Origin: CAWIJJ01 sp963836405
GTDB lineage: Bacteria > Acidobacteriota > Terriglobia > Bryobacterales > Bryobacteraceae
Assembly: GCA_963836405.1 (NCBI GenBank)
Contig: CAWIJL010000003.1
Location: 1-64,000 of the forward strand
Direction: 5' to 3'
DNA length: 64,000 bases
Program-made: the position numbers and the translations under genes
Part shown: positions 1-6,961 of the stretch, piece after piece
Numbering within the stretch: the first letter of the stretch is position 1
Layout of the letters: each line of letters begins with the position of its first letter
Notes under the pieces: model-generated
Told to the model about the DNA's origin: nothing
The model's database searches: none
Seen by the model: the letters and a program-made list of their open reading frames with translations, nothing else

Positions 1-3
1 CCT

Positions 4-32
4 AAAAGCCCCGCCTCAAAAACGGGGCTTTT
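4..32. terminator. Bidirectional rho-independent terminator
   Basis: A perfect 10-bp inverted repeat (AAAAGCCCCG at 4-13 and CGGGGCTTTT at 23-32) encloses a 9-nt loop. It is followed by a T-rich stretch on the plus strand, and the stem itself ends in T residues when read on the minus strand. It lies directly after the stop codon of the minus-strand maf gene and so probably ends maf transcription, and possibly that of a plus-strand gene to the left of the window. Confidence 0.85.
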
Positions 33-38
33 CCTTTT

Positions 39-575
39 TTACCGCCGCAAATGCCGGTACACCAGCGACATCGGTAACCCCACCACGTTGAAGTAACACC
101 CGTCGATCTTCTCGATATACTTAGATCCCAGCCCCTGTATCGCGTACCCGCCCGCCTTGTCCATCGGTTCCCTGCTCGCCACGTACTCCTCGATCTCCCG
201 CTCCCGCATCGCCACAAACCATACCGAGGTCGCCGCCCAGTCGCGCACCACATCCACCCCCCGCTTCAGGCAGATCCCCGTCAGAACCTCGTGCCGCCGC
301 CCCGAGAGCAGTTCCAGCATCCGCCGCGCATCCGCCGCATCCGCCGGCTTGCCCAGCATTTCGCCGTCGATCACCACTGTCGTGTCCGCCCCCAGCACCT
401 GCTCCTCCGCCCCCGCCTCCACCGCCAGCGCCTTCAGTTCCGCCAGCCGACGCACATAATCCTCGGGGCTTTCCCCGGCCAGCGGCGTCTCGTCCACCTC
501 CGCCGCGCGCACCACGAACGGTATCCCGGCCTGCCGCAGAATCTCGCTGCGGCGCGGCGATTGTGAAGCCAGCAC
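39..575 (-). CDS. maf: Maf family nucleotide pyrophosphatase
   Basis: This is a Maf/YhdE-type nucleoside triphosphate pyrophosphatase of about 178 residues, a cytoplasmic enzyme that hydrolyses dTTP/UTP or modified nucleotides (house-cleaning function). The N-terminal signature LASQSPRRSEIL, the central LGADTTVV segment and the C-terminal DKAGGYAIQG segment are diagnostic. I place the start at the GTG at 575 because a GGAGAG ribosome-binding site lies 9 nt upstream; a GTG at 584 would sit directly on that site. It is divergent from the DUF721 gene and ends at the strong hairpin at 4-32. Family assignment is secure; the preferred nucleotide is not decided by the sequence. Confidence 0.92.
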   Translation of the reverse strand: MLASQSPRRSEILRQAGIPFVVRAAEVDETPLAGESPEDYVRRLAELKALAVEAGAEEQVLGADTTVVIDGEMLGKPADAADARRMLELLSGRRHEVLTGICLKRGVDVVRDWAATSVWFVAMREREIEEYVASREPMDKAGGYAIQGLGSKYIEKIDGCYFNVVGLPMSLVYRHLRR

Positions 576-635
576 CAGTTGCACCTCTCCAGTGTAAACG
601 GCGAACTCCGCCCATCCGCCACTTCGAAAATCGCG

Positions 636-644
636 TGATAGAAT
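636..644 (+). promoter_or_regulatory. Extended -10 promoter element for the dciA-gat operon
   Basis: TGATAGAAT matches an extended -10 (TG-N-TAGAAT). Transcription would begin near 651, downstream of an in-frame GTG at 645, which favours the ATG at 663 as the start of the DUF721 gene and implies a very short leader. Confidence 0.45.
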
Positions 645-662
645 GTGGCAACCGAAACCACC

Positions 663-1064
663 ATGGAACGCGCAAGCAAGCTCATTCGCGGGCTGAGTCT
701 GCCCGGCGGCACCCTGTCCGCCGAAGAACTCGCTTGTGCGGCTTGGCCGGACGCCGTCGGCAAAAAGATCGCCGCGCACACCCGCGCCGCCCGGCTCGTG
801 CGCACCACCCTCGTCATCGAAGTGGAAGACAAAATCTGGCAGCGCCAGTTGTTCTCCCTCACCCGCCACATTCTCGGAAACATCGAAAGGCGCGTCGGCA
901 GCGGCCTGGTGGACGACCTGGAATTTCGCATCGTGCCCCGCAAGCGCGAACCCCAGCGCGCCGCACAAGCCCTGCCCCAGGAACTGTTCGACGAGGCCAG
1001 CGCCATCGCCGATCCGGTCCTCCGCAGCATCTACCGCGCCGCGCGCAACAAGGCACAGGCGTGA
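663..1064 (+). CDS. DUF721 / DciA-like replicative helicase loader protein
   Basis: About 133 residues with the DUF721 fold: an N-terminal helical part, then WPDAVGKKIAAHTR and the hydrophobic LVIEVEDKIWQRQL core characteristic of the family. DciA proteins of this family interact with DnaB helicase in bacteria lacking DnaC, so a replication role is the best guess; it is inference for this distant homologue. A GTG at 645 in the same frame is an alternative start, but it sits immediately downstream of the likely -10 element. The stop codon overlaps the GTG start of gatC (GTGA), so the gene heads the dciA-gatC-gatA-sod series. Confidence 0.75.
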   Translation: MERASKLIRGLSLPGGTLSAEELACAAWPDAVGKKIAAHTRAARLVRTTLVIEVEDKIWQRQLFSLTRHILGNIERRVGSGLVDDLEFRIVPRKREPQRAAQALPQELFDEASAIADPVLRSIYRAARNKAQA

Positions 1065-1360
1065 AGATCACCGAAACAGAAGTGCGCTACGTCGCCGGCC
1101 TCGCCAACCTCCGGCTCACCGACGCCGAAGCCGCGCAACTCCGCGAAGATCTCGACGGCATCCTCGAACACATGGACAAGCTCAACGGGATCGACACCAC
1201 CGGCGTCGAACCCATGGCCCAGGTGCTGTTCGACTCCCAAGAGACCGCCACGCTTCGTCCCGGCGTGCCCGCCGAGCCGCTCGGCAACCAGGCCGCGCTC
1301 GCGAACGCACCCCAGCCGGGCGCCGGCTACTTCAAGGTGCCCAAAGTCATCGAACGCTGA
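1061..1360 (+). CDS. gatC: Asp-tRNA(Asn)/Glu-tRNA(Gln) amidotransferase subunit C
   Basis: This 99-residue protein is the small GatC subunit that wraps around GatA and stabilises the GatCAB amidotransferase, which converts misacylated Glu-tRNA(Gln) or Asp-tRNA(Asn). Family-typical segments are the N-terminal VRYVAGLANLRL, the helical LREDLDGILEHMDKLN and the C-terminal FKVPKVIE. It starts with a GTG overlapping the preceding TGA stop, and gatA follows 4 nt later, so the two are co-translated. gatB is not in the window. Confidence 0.95.
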   Translation: MKITETEVRYVAGLANLRLTDAEAAQLREDLDGILEHMDKLNGIDTTGVEPMAQVLFDSQETATLRPGVPAEPLGNQAALANAPQPGAGYFKVPKVIER

Positions 1361-1364
1361 TCCC

Positions 1365-2801
1365 ATGGAAATCCCCACCTTCACGATCGACGGCGTGCGG
1401 GAATCCCTGCTCGCCCAGCGGTTCTCCGCCGTCGAACTGGCGCGCGAAGCGCTCGCCTTTGCCGAACGGGAGAACCCCGCCACCAACGCCTATCTCCACT
1501 TCGCGCCCGAGCGCGCCCTGGCCGCGGCCGCCCGCGTGGACGAGCGCATCGCCCGCGGCGAAGATCCCGGCCCGCTCGCCGGTGTGCCCGTCGCGGTCAA
1601 GGACGTCATCGTCACCAAGGGCGTCAGGACCACCTGCGCGTCCCGGCTCCTCGAGAACTATATCCCGCCCTACGACGCCACCGCCGTGGTGCGTCTGGAG
1701 GAGGCCGGCGCCGTCATTCTGGGCAAGACCAACTGCGACGAGTTCGCCATGGGCTCCTCGAACGAGAACTCCGCCTTCGGACCGGTGCGCAATCCGGTAG
1801 CGCCCGACCGCGTTCCCGGCGGTTCCAGCGGCGGTTCGGCGGCGGCCGTGGCGCAGGGAACGGCGGTCGTGGCCTTGGGCTCCGATACCGGCGGCTCGGT
1901 GCGCCAGCCCGCTTCGTTCTGCGGCGTCGTCGGTGTTACCCCTACCTACGGCCGCGTCTCCCGCTATGGGCTCACCGCTTTCGCAAGTTCGCTCGACCAC
2001 ATCGGCCCGTTCGCGCGATCCGTGCGCGATGCAGCCACCGTCCTTCGGGTGATCGCCGGACGCGATCCCGCCGACGCCACTTCCGCCGCCGCTCCCGTTC
2101 CGGATTACACCGCACAACTCGGCGCCGGCGTGAAAGGCTTGAAGCTTGGACTGCCCCGCGAGTATCTAAAAGAACTGACGAGTGAAACCGGCGACCTGAT
2201 CCAGCAAGGCGTGCGCCAGTTCCAGCAACTGGGCTGCGAAGTTCGCGAGATTGGCATGCCGGCCACCGACTACGCCATCGCGTGCTACTACATCATTGCC
2301 ACCGCCGAAGCAAGCTCCAACCTGGCGCGGTACGACGGCGTCCGTTACACGACGCGGTCCGCCCATTCGGAAACGCTCTCGGACATGTACCGCAACACGC
2401 GCGGCGAAGGGTTCGGCGCCGAATGCAAACGGCGCATCATGCTGGGCACCTATGTGCTCAGCCATGGTTACTACGACGCGTATTATCTGAAAGCGCAGAA
2501 GGTCCGCGCGCTGGTGGCTCGCGATTTTGCCGAAGCGTTTCAGCAGGTGGACGCGGTGATAGCGCCCGTCTCGCCCTTTCCCGCATTCCGGATCGGCGAG
2601 AAGGTTCGCGACCCCGTGGCCATGTACCTTTCCGACATCTATACCATCACCGGCAGCCTGGCGGGTATTCCGTGCATGAGCGTTCCGTGCGGAACAACCG
2701 CCGCGGGATTGCCGGTGGGGATGCAAATTTTGACCCGGCATTTCGACGAGTCCACCATGTTCCGGCTCGCCGATGCTTTCGAAACAGCTCAGAGGAGATA
2801 G
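1365..2801 (+). CDS. gatA: Asp-tRNA(Asn)/Glu-tRNA(Gln) amidotransferase subunit A
   Basis: This 478-residue amidase-signature enzyme hydrolyses glutamine and supplies ammonia to GatB. The catalytic Ser-cisSer-Lys triad is visible: lysine near residue 79 in VAVKDVI, the glycine/serine-rich PGGSSGGSAAA loop near 150-160, and the nucleophile region GSDTGGSVRQPASF near 170-185. It matches full-length GatA from start to stop. The gene directly follows gatC, and its TAG stop lies within the AGAGGAGA ribosome-binding region of the next gene (sod), suggesting coupling. Confidence 0.96.
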   Translation: MEIPTFTIDGVRESLLAQRFSAVELAREALAFAERENPATNAYLHFAPERALAAAARVDERIARGEDPGPLAGVPVAVKDVIVTKGVRTTCASRLLENYIPPYDATAVVRLEEAGAVILGKTNCDEFAMGSSNENSAFGPVRNPVAPDRVPGGSSGGSAAAVAQGTAVVALGSDTGGSVRQPASFCGVVGVTPTYGRVSRYGLTAFASSLDHIGPFARSVRDAATVLRVIAGRDPADATSAAAPVPDYTAQLGAGVKGLKLGLPREYLKELTSETGDLIQQGVRQFQQLGCEVREIGMPATDYAIACYYIIATAEASSNLARYDGVRYTTRSAHSETLSDMYRNTRGEGFGAECKRRIMLGTYVLSHGYYDAYYLKAQKVRALVARDFAEAFQQVDAVIAPVSPFPAFRIGEKVRDPVAMYLSDIYTITGSLAGIPCMSVPCGTTAAGLPVGMQILTRHFDESTMFRLADAFETAQRR

Positions 2802-2808
2802 AAATCGA

Positions 2809-3420
2809 ATGTCATTCACACTTCCGCCGCTACCCTATCCGCCCGAGGCCCTGGAGCCGCACATCGACCGGATGACGATGGAGATCCATCACGGCAAACA
2901 CCATGCCGCCTACGTCGCCAACCTCAACAAGGCGCTCGAGTCCGCGCCCGGCCTGGCCAACAAATCCATCGAGGAACTGCTGGCTGACAACTGCGCCGCC
3001 GTCCCGGAAAATATCCGCACCGCCGTCCGAAATAATGGCGGCGGCCACATCAACCACTCCATGTTCTGGCAGATCATGGCGCCCGACGCCGGCGGAGAGC
3101 CGGTCGGCAACGTCGCCCAGGCCATCAACTCCACCTTCGGCAGCTTCAAAGACTTCAAAGAGAAGTTCACGCAGGCCGGCGCAACCCGCTTCGGCTCCGG
3201 CTGGGCCTGGCTGCTCAAGTCCGGCGGCAAGCTCGAAATCGCCTCCAGCGCCAACCAGGACAGCCCCGTGATGGAAGGTAAGTTCCCGGTCATGGGTCTG
3301 GACGTTTGGGAACACGCCTATTACCTCAAGTATCAGAACCGCCGTCCCGACTATATGGCCGCCTGGTGGAACGTAGTCAACTGGAAGGAAGTGGAGAGCC
3401 GCTTCAACAGCGCGAAGTAA
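2809..3420 (+). CDS. sodA: Superoxide dismutase (Mn/Fe type)
   Basis: This 203-residue iron/manganese superoxide dismutase converts superoxide to peroxide and oxygen. Metal ligands are recognisable: the histidine in IHHGKHH, the histidine in HINHSMFW, and Asp/His in the DVWEHAYYLKY motif. A glycine in the GGGH segment together with NQDSPV (glutamine contributed from the C-terminal domain) resembles the Mn-type pattern rather than the Fe type, though cambialistic activity cannot be excluded. No signal peptide is present, so it is cytoplasmic. The start at 2809 has a strong AGAGGAGA site 10-17 nt upstream; an in-frame upstream extension would run into gatA. Confidence 0.95.
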   Translation: MSFTLPPLPYPPEALEPHIDRMTMEIHHGKHHAAYVANLNKALESAPGLANKSIEELLADNCAAVPENIRTAVRNNGGGHINHSMFWQIMAPDAGGEPVGNVAQAINSTFGSFKDFKEKFTQAGATRFGSGWAWLLKSGGKLEIASSANQDSPVMEGKFPVMGLDVWEHAYYLKYQNRRPDYMAAWWNVVNWKEVESRFNSAK

Positions 3421-4177
3421 GTCGGCTTTTCCGACTTACTATCAGCGCCCAATTGCCCTTCTGCCGGACCTCGTGCGCCGGCGGCAGCGCGGACTGCACC
3501 ATTTCGGTTTCGTGAAGCTCGAAGCCGCTGGCCAGCAGCACGCCGCCCGGCCGCAGCACGCGCACCAGGTCCGGCGCGAGTCCCATAATGCCCTCCGGGC
3601 TGATGTTGGCCGTCACCAGGTCGACCGACCCGGTGGCCGCTGCATCCGCCGACCCCACGAAGCCCTGCCCCGCAATCTCCACCGCCACCGGATCCATGTC
3701 GCACGCATATACCGCGCCCGCTCCCAGCAGCGCCGCCGCCTTCGCCAGAATGCCCGACCCCGTGCCCACATCCAGCACGCGCATGGCCGGCCTGACGTAA
3801 TCCTCCAGCGCCTCCATGCACAGCCGCGTCGTCTCATGCACGCCGGTGCCGAACGCCATTCCGGGATTCACCACGATGCGAAAACGGCCGGCGGGCGCCG
3901 GATCGTCGCGCCATTCCGGCACCAGGAAGAACCGCGCCCCCACCTCCATCGGTTGCAGCAGGTCGCGCGCCGACTGCACCCAGTCGCGCTGCGTCTCCTC
4001 TTCACGCAGCGCCGCGCCCGCAAAGCGCTGCCCGGCCCAGGCGCGTCGGTGGTCGTCAAAGAACGCCCGCAGGCGGCGCTCGCCGGTCTCGACGATCCCG
4101 GCGCAGCCCTCTTCCCAAAGTTCGGCAATCAGCAGGTCGCGGTCCGCGGGCTCGGTTTCGATCTCGATAGAGAACAT
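3404..4177 (-). CDS. prmA: Ribosomal protein L11 methyltransferase
   Basis: A PrmA-family SAM-dependent methyltransferase of about 257 residues that trimethylates ribosomal protein L11. The N-terminal substrate domain begins MFSIEIETEP, followed by the PrmA hallmark NPGMAFGTGVHETT, SAM motif I in VLDVGTGSGIL, the acidic residue in YACDMDP, and the catalytic-loop motif TANIS. I use the ATG at 4177; an in-frame codon at 4234 would add an unlikely 19-residue tail. The 3' end overlaps sod by 17 bp on the opposite strand, and the last codons lie in the shared hairpin, so the C-terminus (ending in a cysteine) is slightly extended relative to typical PrmA. Confidence 0.92.
   Translation of the reverse strand: MFSIEIETEPADRDLLIAELWEEGCAGIVETGERRLRAFFDDHRRAWAGQRFAGAALREEETQRDWVQSARDLLQPMEVGARFFLVPEWRDDPAPAGRFRIVVNPGMAFGTGVHETTRLCMEALEDYVRPAMRVLDVGTGSGILAKAAALLGAGAVYACDMDPVAVEIAGQGFVGSADAAATGSVDLVTANISPEGIMGLAPDLVRVLRPGGVLLASGFELHETEMVQSALPPAHEVRQKGNWALIVSRKSRLTSRC
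3416..3440. terminator. Perfect hairpin between convergent sod and prmA
   Basis: A perfect 10-bp inverted repeat (AGTAAGTCGG / CCGACTTACT, 5-nt loop) includes the sod stop codon and also lies within the last codons of the convergent prmA gene. It is probably a bidirectional termination or mRNA-end structure; there is no strong T tract. Confidence 0.6.
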
Positions 4178-4216
4178 GAGAGGCAACTCTATTCTCCCAG
4201 AGAAGACCGGCCGATC

Positions 4217-4225
4217 TGATATGTT
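4217..4225 (+). promoter_or_regulatory. Extended -10 element before the GH9 gene
   Basis: TGATATGTT (TG-N-TATGTT) lies 14 nt before the ATG at 4240, in the 62-bp divergent gap between prmA and the glycosidase. No convincing -35 is seen, as expected for an extended -10 promoter. Confidence 0.35.
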
Positions 4226-4239
4226 GGTTGTCAATCCGA

Positions 4240-6012
4240 ATGAACGTGTATTCCGTCATCGCGGCACTGGCATTATTGGCTACGACGATTCAGGCGGCGC
4301 CGGCCACCGCAATCAGAATCGACCAGGTGGGCTATCTTCCCGACGGCCCGAAGGTCGCCATGGTGGTCGGCGACGCGGCTGCCGCCAAATTCGAGCTCCG
4401 CTCTGAACCGGACGGCCGGATCGTCTTTTCGGGCGAACTCGGCGAGCCTGTGCGCGACGAGAACTCCGGAGACCGCGTGCGCGCCGCCGATTTCAGTTCC
4501 GTCCGCCAGGCCGGGCGCTACGTTCTCTCGGTGCCCGGGGTCGGGGAGAGCTACCCGTTCGAGATCGGATCCGATATTTATAAGCGGCCCTACCAGCTCG
4601 CCATGCGCTTCTTCTATGGGCAGCGCTGCGGCACCGCCGTGAACATGGGCCCGGAGTTTCCGCAGTTTCACTACGACGCCTGCCACCTGGAGGGTGCCTG
4701 GCACCCGTCCACCGGCAAGGAAGGCCCGCGCGCCAGCGCCAAGGGATGGCACGATGCGGGCGACTACGGCCGCTACGTGGTCAACTCCGGCATCACTACC
4801 GGCACGCTCCTCTGGGCCTGGGAGTTGTTCGGTAGCCGCCTGGAATCGATCTCCCTCCAGATACCCGAATCGGGAAAGGAAACGCCGGACATCCTTGCCG
4901 AAATCCGCTGGAACCTGGATTGGATGCTGGGCATGCAGGACGACGACGGCGGCGTCTTCCACAAGCAGACCAGCGAGCAGTTTGCCGGCTTCGTCATGCC
5001 GCCGGCCGACAAGTCGGTCAGCTACGTCATCGGCACCGGGACGGCACCGTTCAAAGGCACCTGCGCCACGGCGGACTTCGCCGCCGTGATGGCCATCGCG
5101 GCCCGCGTGTATCAGCCGTTCGATTCGGGGTTCGCGCAGCGCGCCCGCGCTTCCGCCGAACGCGCCTTCACCTGGCTCGAGAAGAACCCCGTGGACCGGA
5201 CGCGCAACCCGCCGCCTGTGCCGCCCACCATCGCCTTCCGCAACCCGCCCGGCGTGGCCACCGGCGAATATGGCGACCGCAATTGCGCCGACGAGCGCTT
5301 CTGGGCCGCGGCCGAACTGTTCCGCACCACGCGCTCCGGCAAGTACGAGCGGTTCTTTGTGGCCAACTACCAGGCGTTCCTGAATTCAGTCCGGCCGCCA
5401 ACCTGGAATTCTGTGGGGTCGATGGGGCTGTGGACGTACCTGCTGATGCCGCCCCCAACCAATAGGCGGCTTACGCTGGGCGTCGCTAATCGCGGGATCC
5501 CCGAGGTTGCCGATGCCATCCGCCGCGCCACCTTTTCGGTGGCCTCGGAAGTGGTGGACCGTACCGCGTCCAATCCCTATCGCATCGCCATGCGGCCGAA
5601 CGACTACGTGTGGGGCTCCAACAGCCAGGCCGCGAACTACGGACTGCTGCTGCTGGTGGCGAATGCCATCAACCCCACGCCCGCTTACGTGGAGGCCGCG
5701 CAGGATAACCTGCATTACCTGCTCGGCCGCAACACCTTTTCAATTTCCTGGGTGACGGCCGTGGGCAGCAACTGGTTCAAGCACCCGCACCACCGGCCGA
5801 GCGCCGCCGATGGTGTGGACGAACCCTGGCCCGGCATGCTCTCCGGAGGCCCGAACCGCTCGCGGCAGGACCCGGTGATGCAGAAGCTGCCGCCGGACCT
5901 TCCGCCCATGAAGAGCTGGATCGACGATCAGGGTGCGTATGCCGCCAACGAGGTCGCGATCAACTGGAACGCGCCGCTCGTGTTTCTGCTGGCCGGGCTG
6001 CTGCCGCGGTAA
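4240..6012 (+). CDS. Secreted glycoside hydrolase family 9 (endoglucanase-like)
   Basis: This 590-residue protein has an N-terminal signal peptide (MNVYSVIAALALLATT... with cleavage after a small-residue stretch), an Ig-like CelD_N domain (about residues 25-110), then a GH9 (alpha/alpha)6 catalytic domain. Both GH9 signatures are visible: the nucleophile/base region WHDAGDYGRYV (aspartates near residue 172) and the acid region NEVAINWNAPLV with Glu near 571; the HHRPS segment precedes the second signature. GH9 enzymes hydrolyse beta-1,4-glucans such as cellulose; the actual substrate here is inferred. An upstream in-frame TTG at 4228 is a weaker start because the signal peptide begins at 4240. 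The aldolase gene follows 17 nt later. Confidence 0.9.
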   Translation: MNVYSVIAALALLATTIQAAPATAIRIDQVGYLPDGPKVAMVVGDAAAAKFELRSEPDGRIVFSGELGEPVRDENSGDRVRAADFSSVRQAGRYVLSVPGVGESYPFEIGSDIYKRPYQLAMRFFYGQRCGTAVNMGPEFPQFHYDACHLEGAWHPSTGKEGPRASAKGWHDAGDYGRYVVNSGITTGTLLWAWELFGSRLESISLQIPESGKETPDILAEIRWNLDWMLGMQDDDGGVFHKQTSEQFAGFVMPPADKSVSYVIGTGTAPFKGTCATADFAAVMAIAARVYQPFDSGFAQRARASAERAFTWLEKNPVDRTRNPPPVPPTIAFRNPPGVATGEYGDRNCADERFWAAAELFRTTRSGKYERFFVANYQAFLNSVRPPTWNSVGSMGLWTYLLMPPPTNRRLTLGVANRGIPEVADAIRRATFSVASEVVDRTASNPYRIAMRPNDYVWGSNSQAANYGLLLLVANAINPTPAYVEAAQDNLHYLLGRNTFSISWVTAVGSNWFKHPHHRPSAADGVDEPWPGMLSGGPNRSRQDPVMQKLPPDLPPMKSWIDDQGAYAANEVAINWNAPLVFLLAGLLPR

Positions 6013-6029
6013 TCGCTAAACTGGAAGGG

Positions 6030-6920
6030 ATGAGTCTCCGGCTACAAGGCATCTATCCCCCCGTTACCACTCCCTTCGACCACAAGGGCGATATCTACGC
6101 TGCCAAGGTGCAGCACAACGTGGAGAAGTGGAACCGCACTGCGCTCTCCGGCTACGTCGTGATGGGTTCCACCGGCGAAAGCGTCATGGTCACCAACGAG
6201 GAGAAGGTGGCAATGTGGGAGATGGTGGCGAAACACGCGGCTCCCGAGAAACTGTTGATCGCGGGTACCGGCGTCGAGAGCGTGCGGGAGACCGTGATGC
6301 TCACTAACCGGGCCGCCGGCCTCGGCTACAAGGCGGCCATGGTGCGGACCCCGCATTACTACAAGAACCTGGTGAACCGAGCCGATGCGCAGGTCCTTTT
6401 CTACCGCGCGGTGGCGGACCAGGCGAAGATCCCGCTCATCATCTACAACTGGCCGCAGACTACCGGCGTGGATATTCCGGTGGAAGCCGTGGTGGCCATC
6501 TCGGAGCATCCCAACGTCATCGCCATCAAGGAAAGCTCGGGCAACCTCGAGAAGGTCATGCAGTTGATCCGCGAGGTGAAGCACGGCTTCCAGGTGCTGG
6601 TCGGCTCGGCGCCCACGTTGTGGCCGTCGTTCCAGGTGGGCGCGGCAGGCGCGATCCTGGCTTACGCGAACGCCGCGCCGTATTCGACCATCGCCATCTG
6701 GGAAGCCTACCGCACACGCGAGGAAGCGGCCGGTTTGGACTGGCAGAATCGCATCGGCCGCGCGGCGGCGCTGGTTACCACGAAGTACGGCATCCCCGGC
6801 CTCAAGCATGCCATGGACCTGAACGGCTACTACGGTGGCCCGCCCCGTCTCCCGCTGTGCCCGCCTGGCGAAGCCGCGAAGCGCGAAATCGAAGAGGCTT
6901 TCAAGGATCTCAAAGGATGA
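6030..6920 (+). CDS. DapA-family aldolase/lyase (dihydrodipicolinate synthase family)
   Basis: A 296-residue TIM-barrel class I aldolase of the DHDPS/N-acetylneuraminate lyase family. The Schiff-base lysine is Lys167 in AIKESSGN, the catalytic tyrosine is Tyr139 in IIYNWP, and the substrate carboxylate loop is GSTGES near residue 48. True DapA usually has YNVPSRT; the YNWPQTTG variant suggests another keto-acid aldolase such as 4-hydroxy-2-oxoglutarate aldolase. Position 17 nt behind a secreted GH9 enzyme hints at sugar-acid or proline/hydroxyproline catabolism rather than lysine synthesis. An AAGGG site precedes the ATG. Confidence 0.82.
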   Translation: MSLRLQGIYPPVTTPFDHKGDIYAAKVQHNVEKWNRTALSGYVVMGSTGESVMVTNEEKVAMWEMVAKHAAPEKLLIAGTGVESVRETVMLTNRAAGLGYKAAMVRTPHYYKNLVNRADAQVLFYRAVADQAKIPLIIYNWPQTTGVDIPVEAVVAISEHPNVIAIKESSGNLEKVMQLIREVKHGFQVLVGSAPTLWPSFQVGAAGAILAYANAAPYSTIAIWEAYRTREEAAGLDWQNRIGRAAALVTTKYGIPGLKHAMDLNGYYGGPPRLPLCPPGEAAKREIEEAFKDLKG

Positions 6921-6961
6921 ACGTCTAAGGTTTTTCGCCGGACCCGCCGATCCTCCTACTT

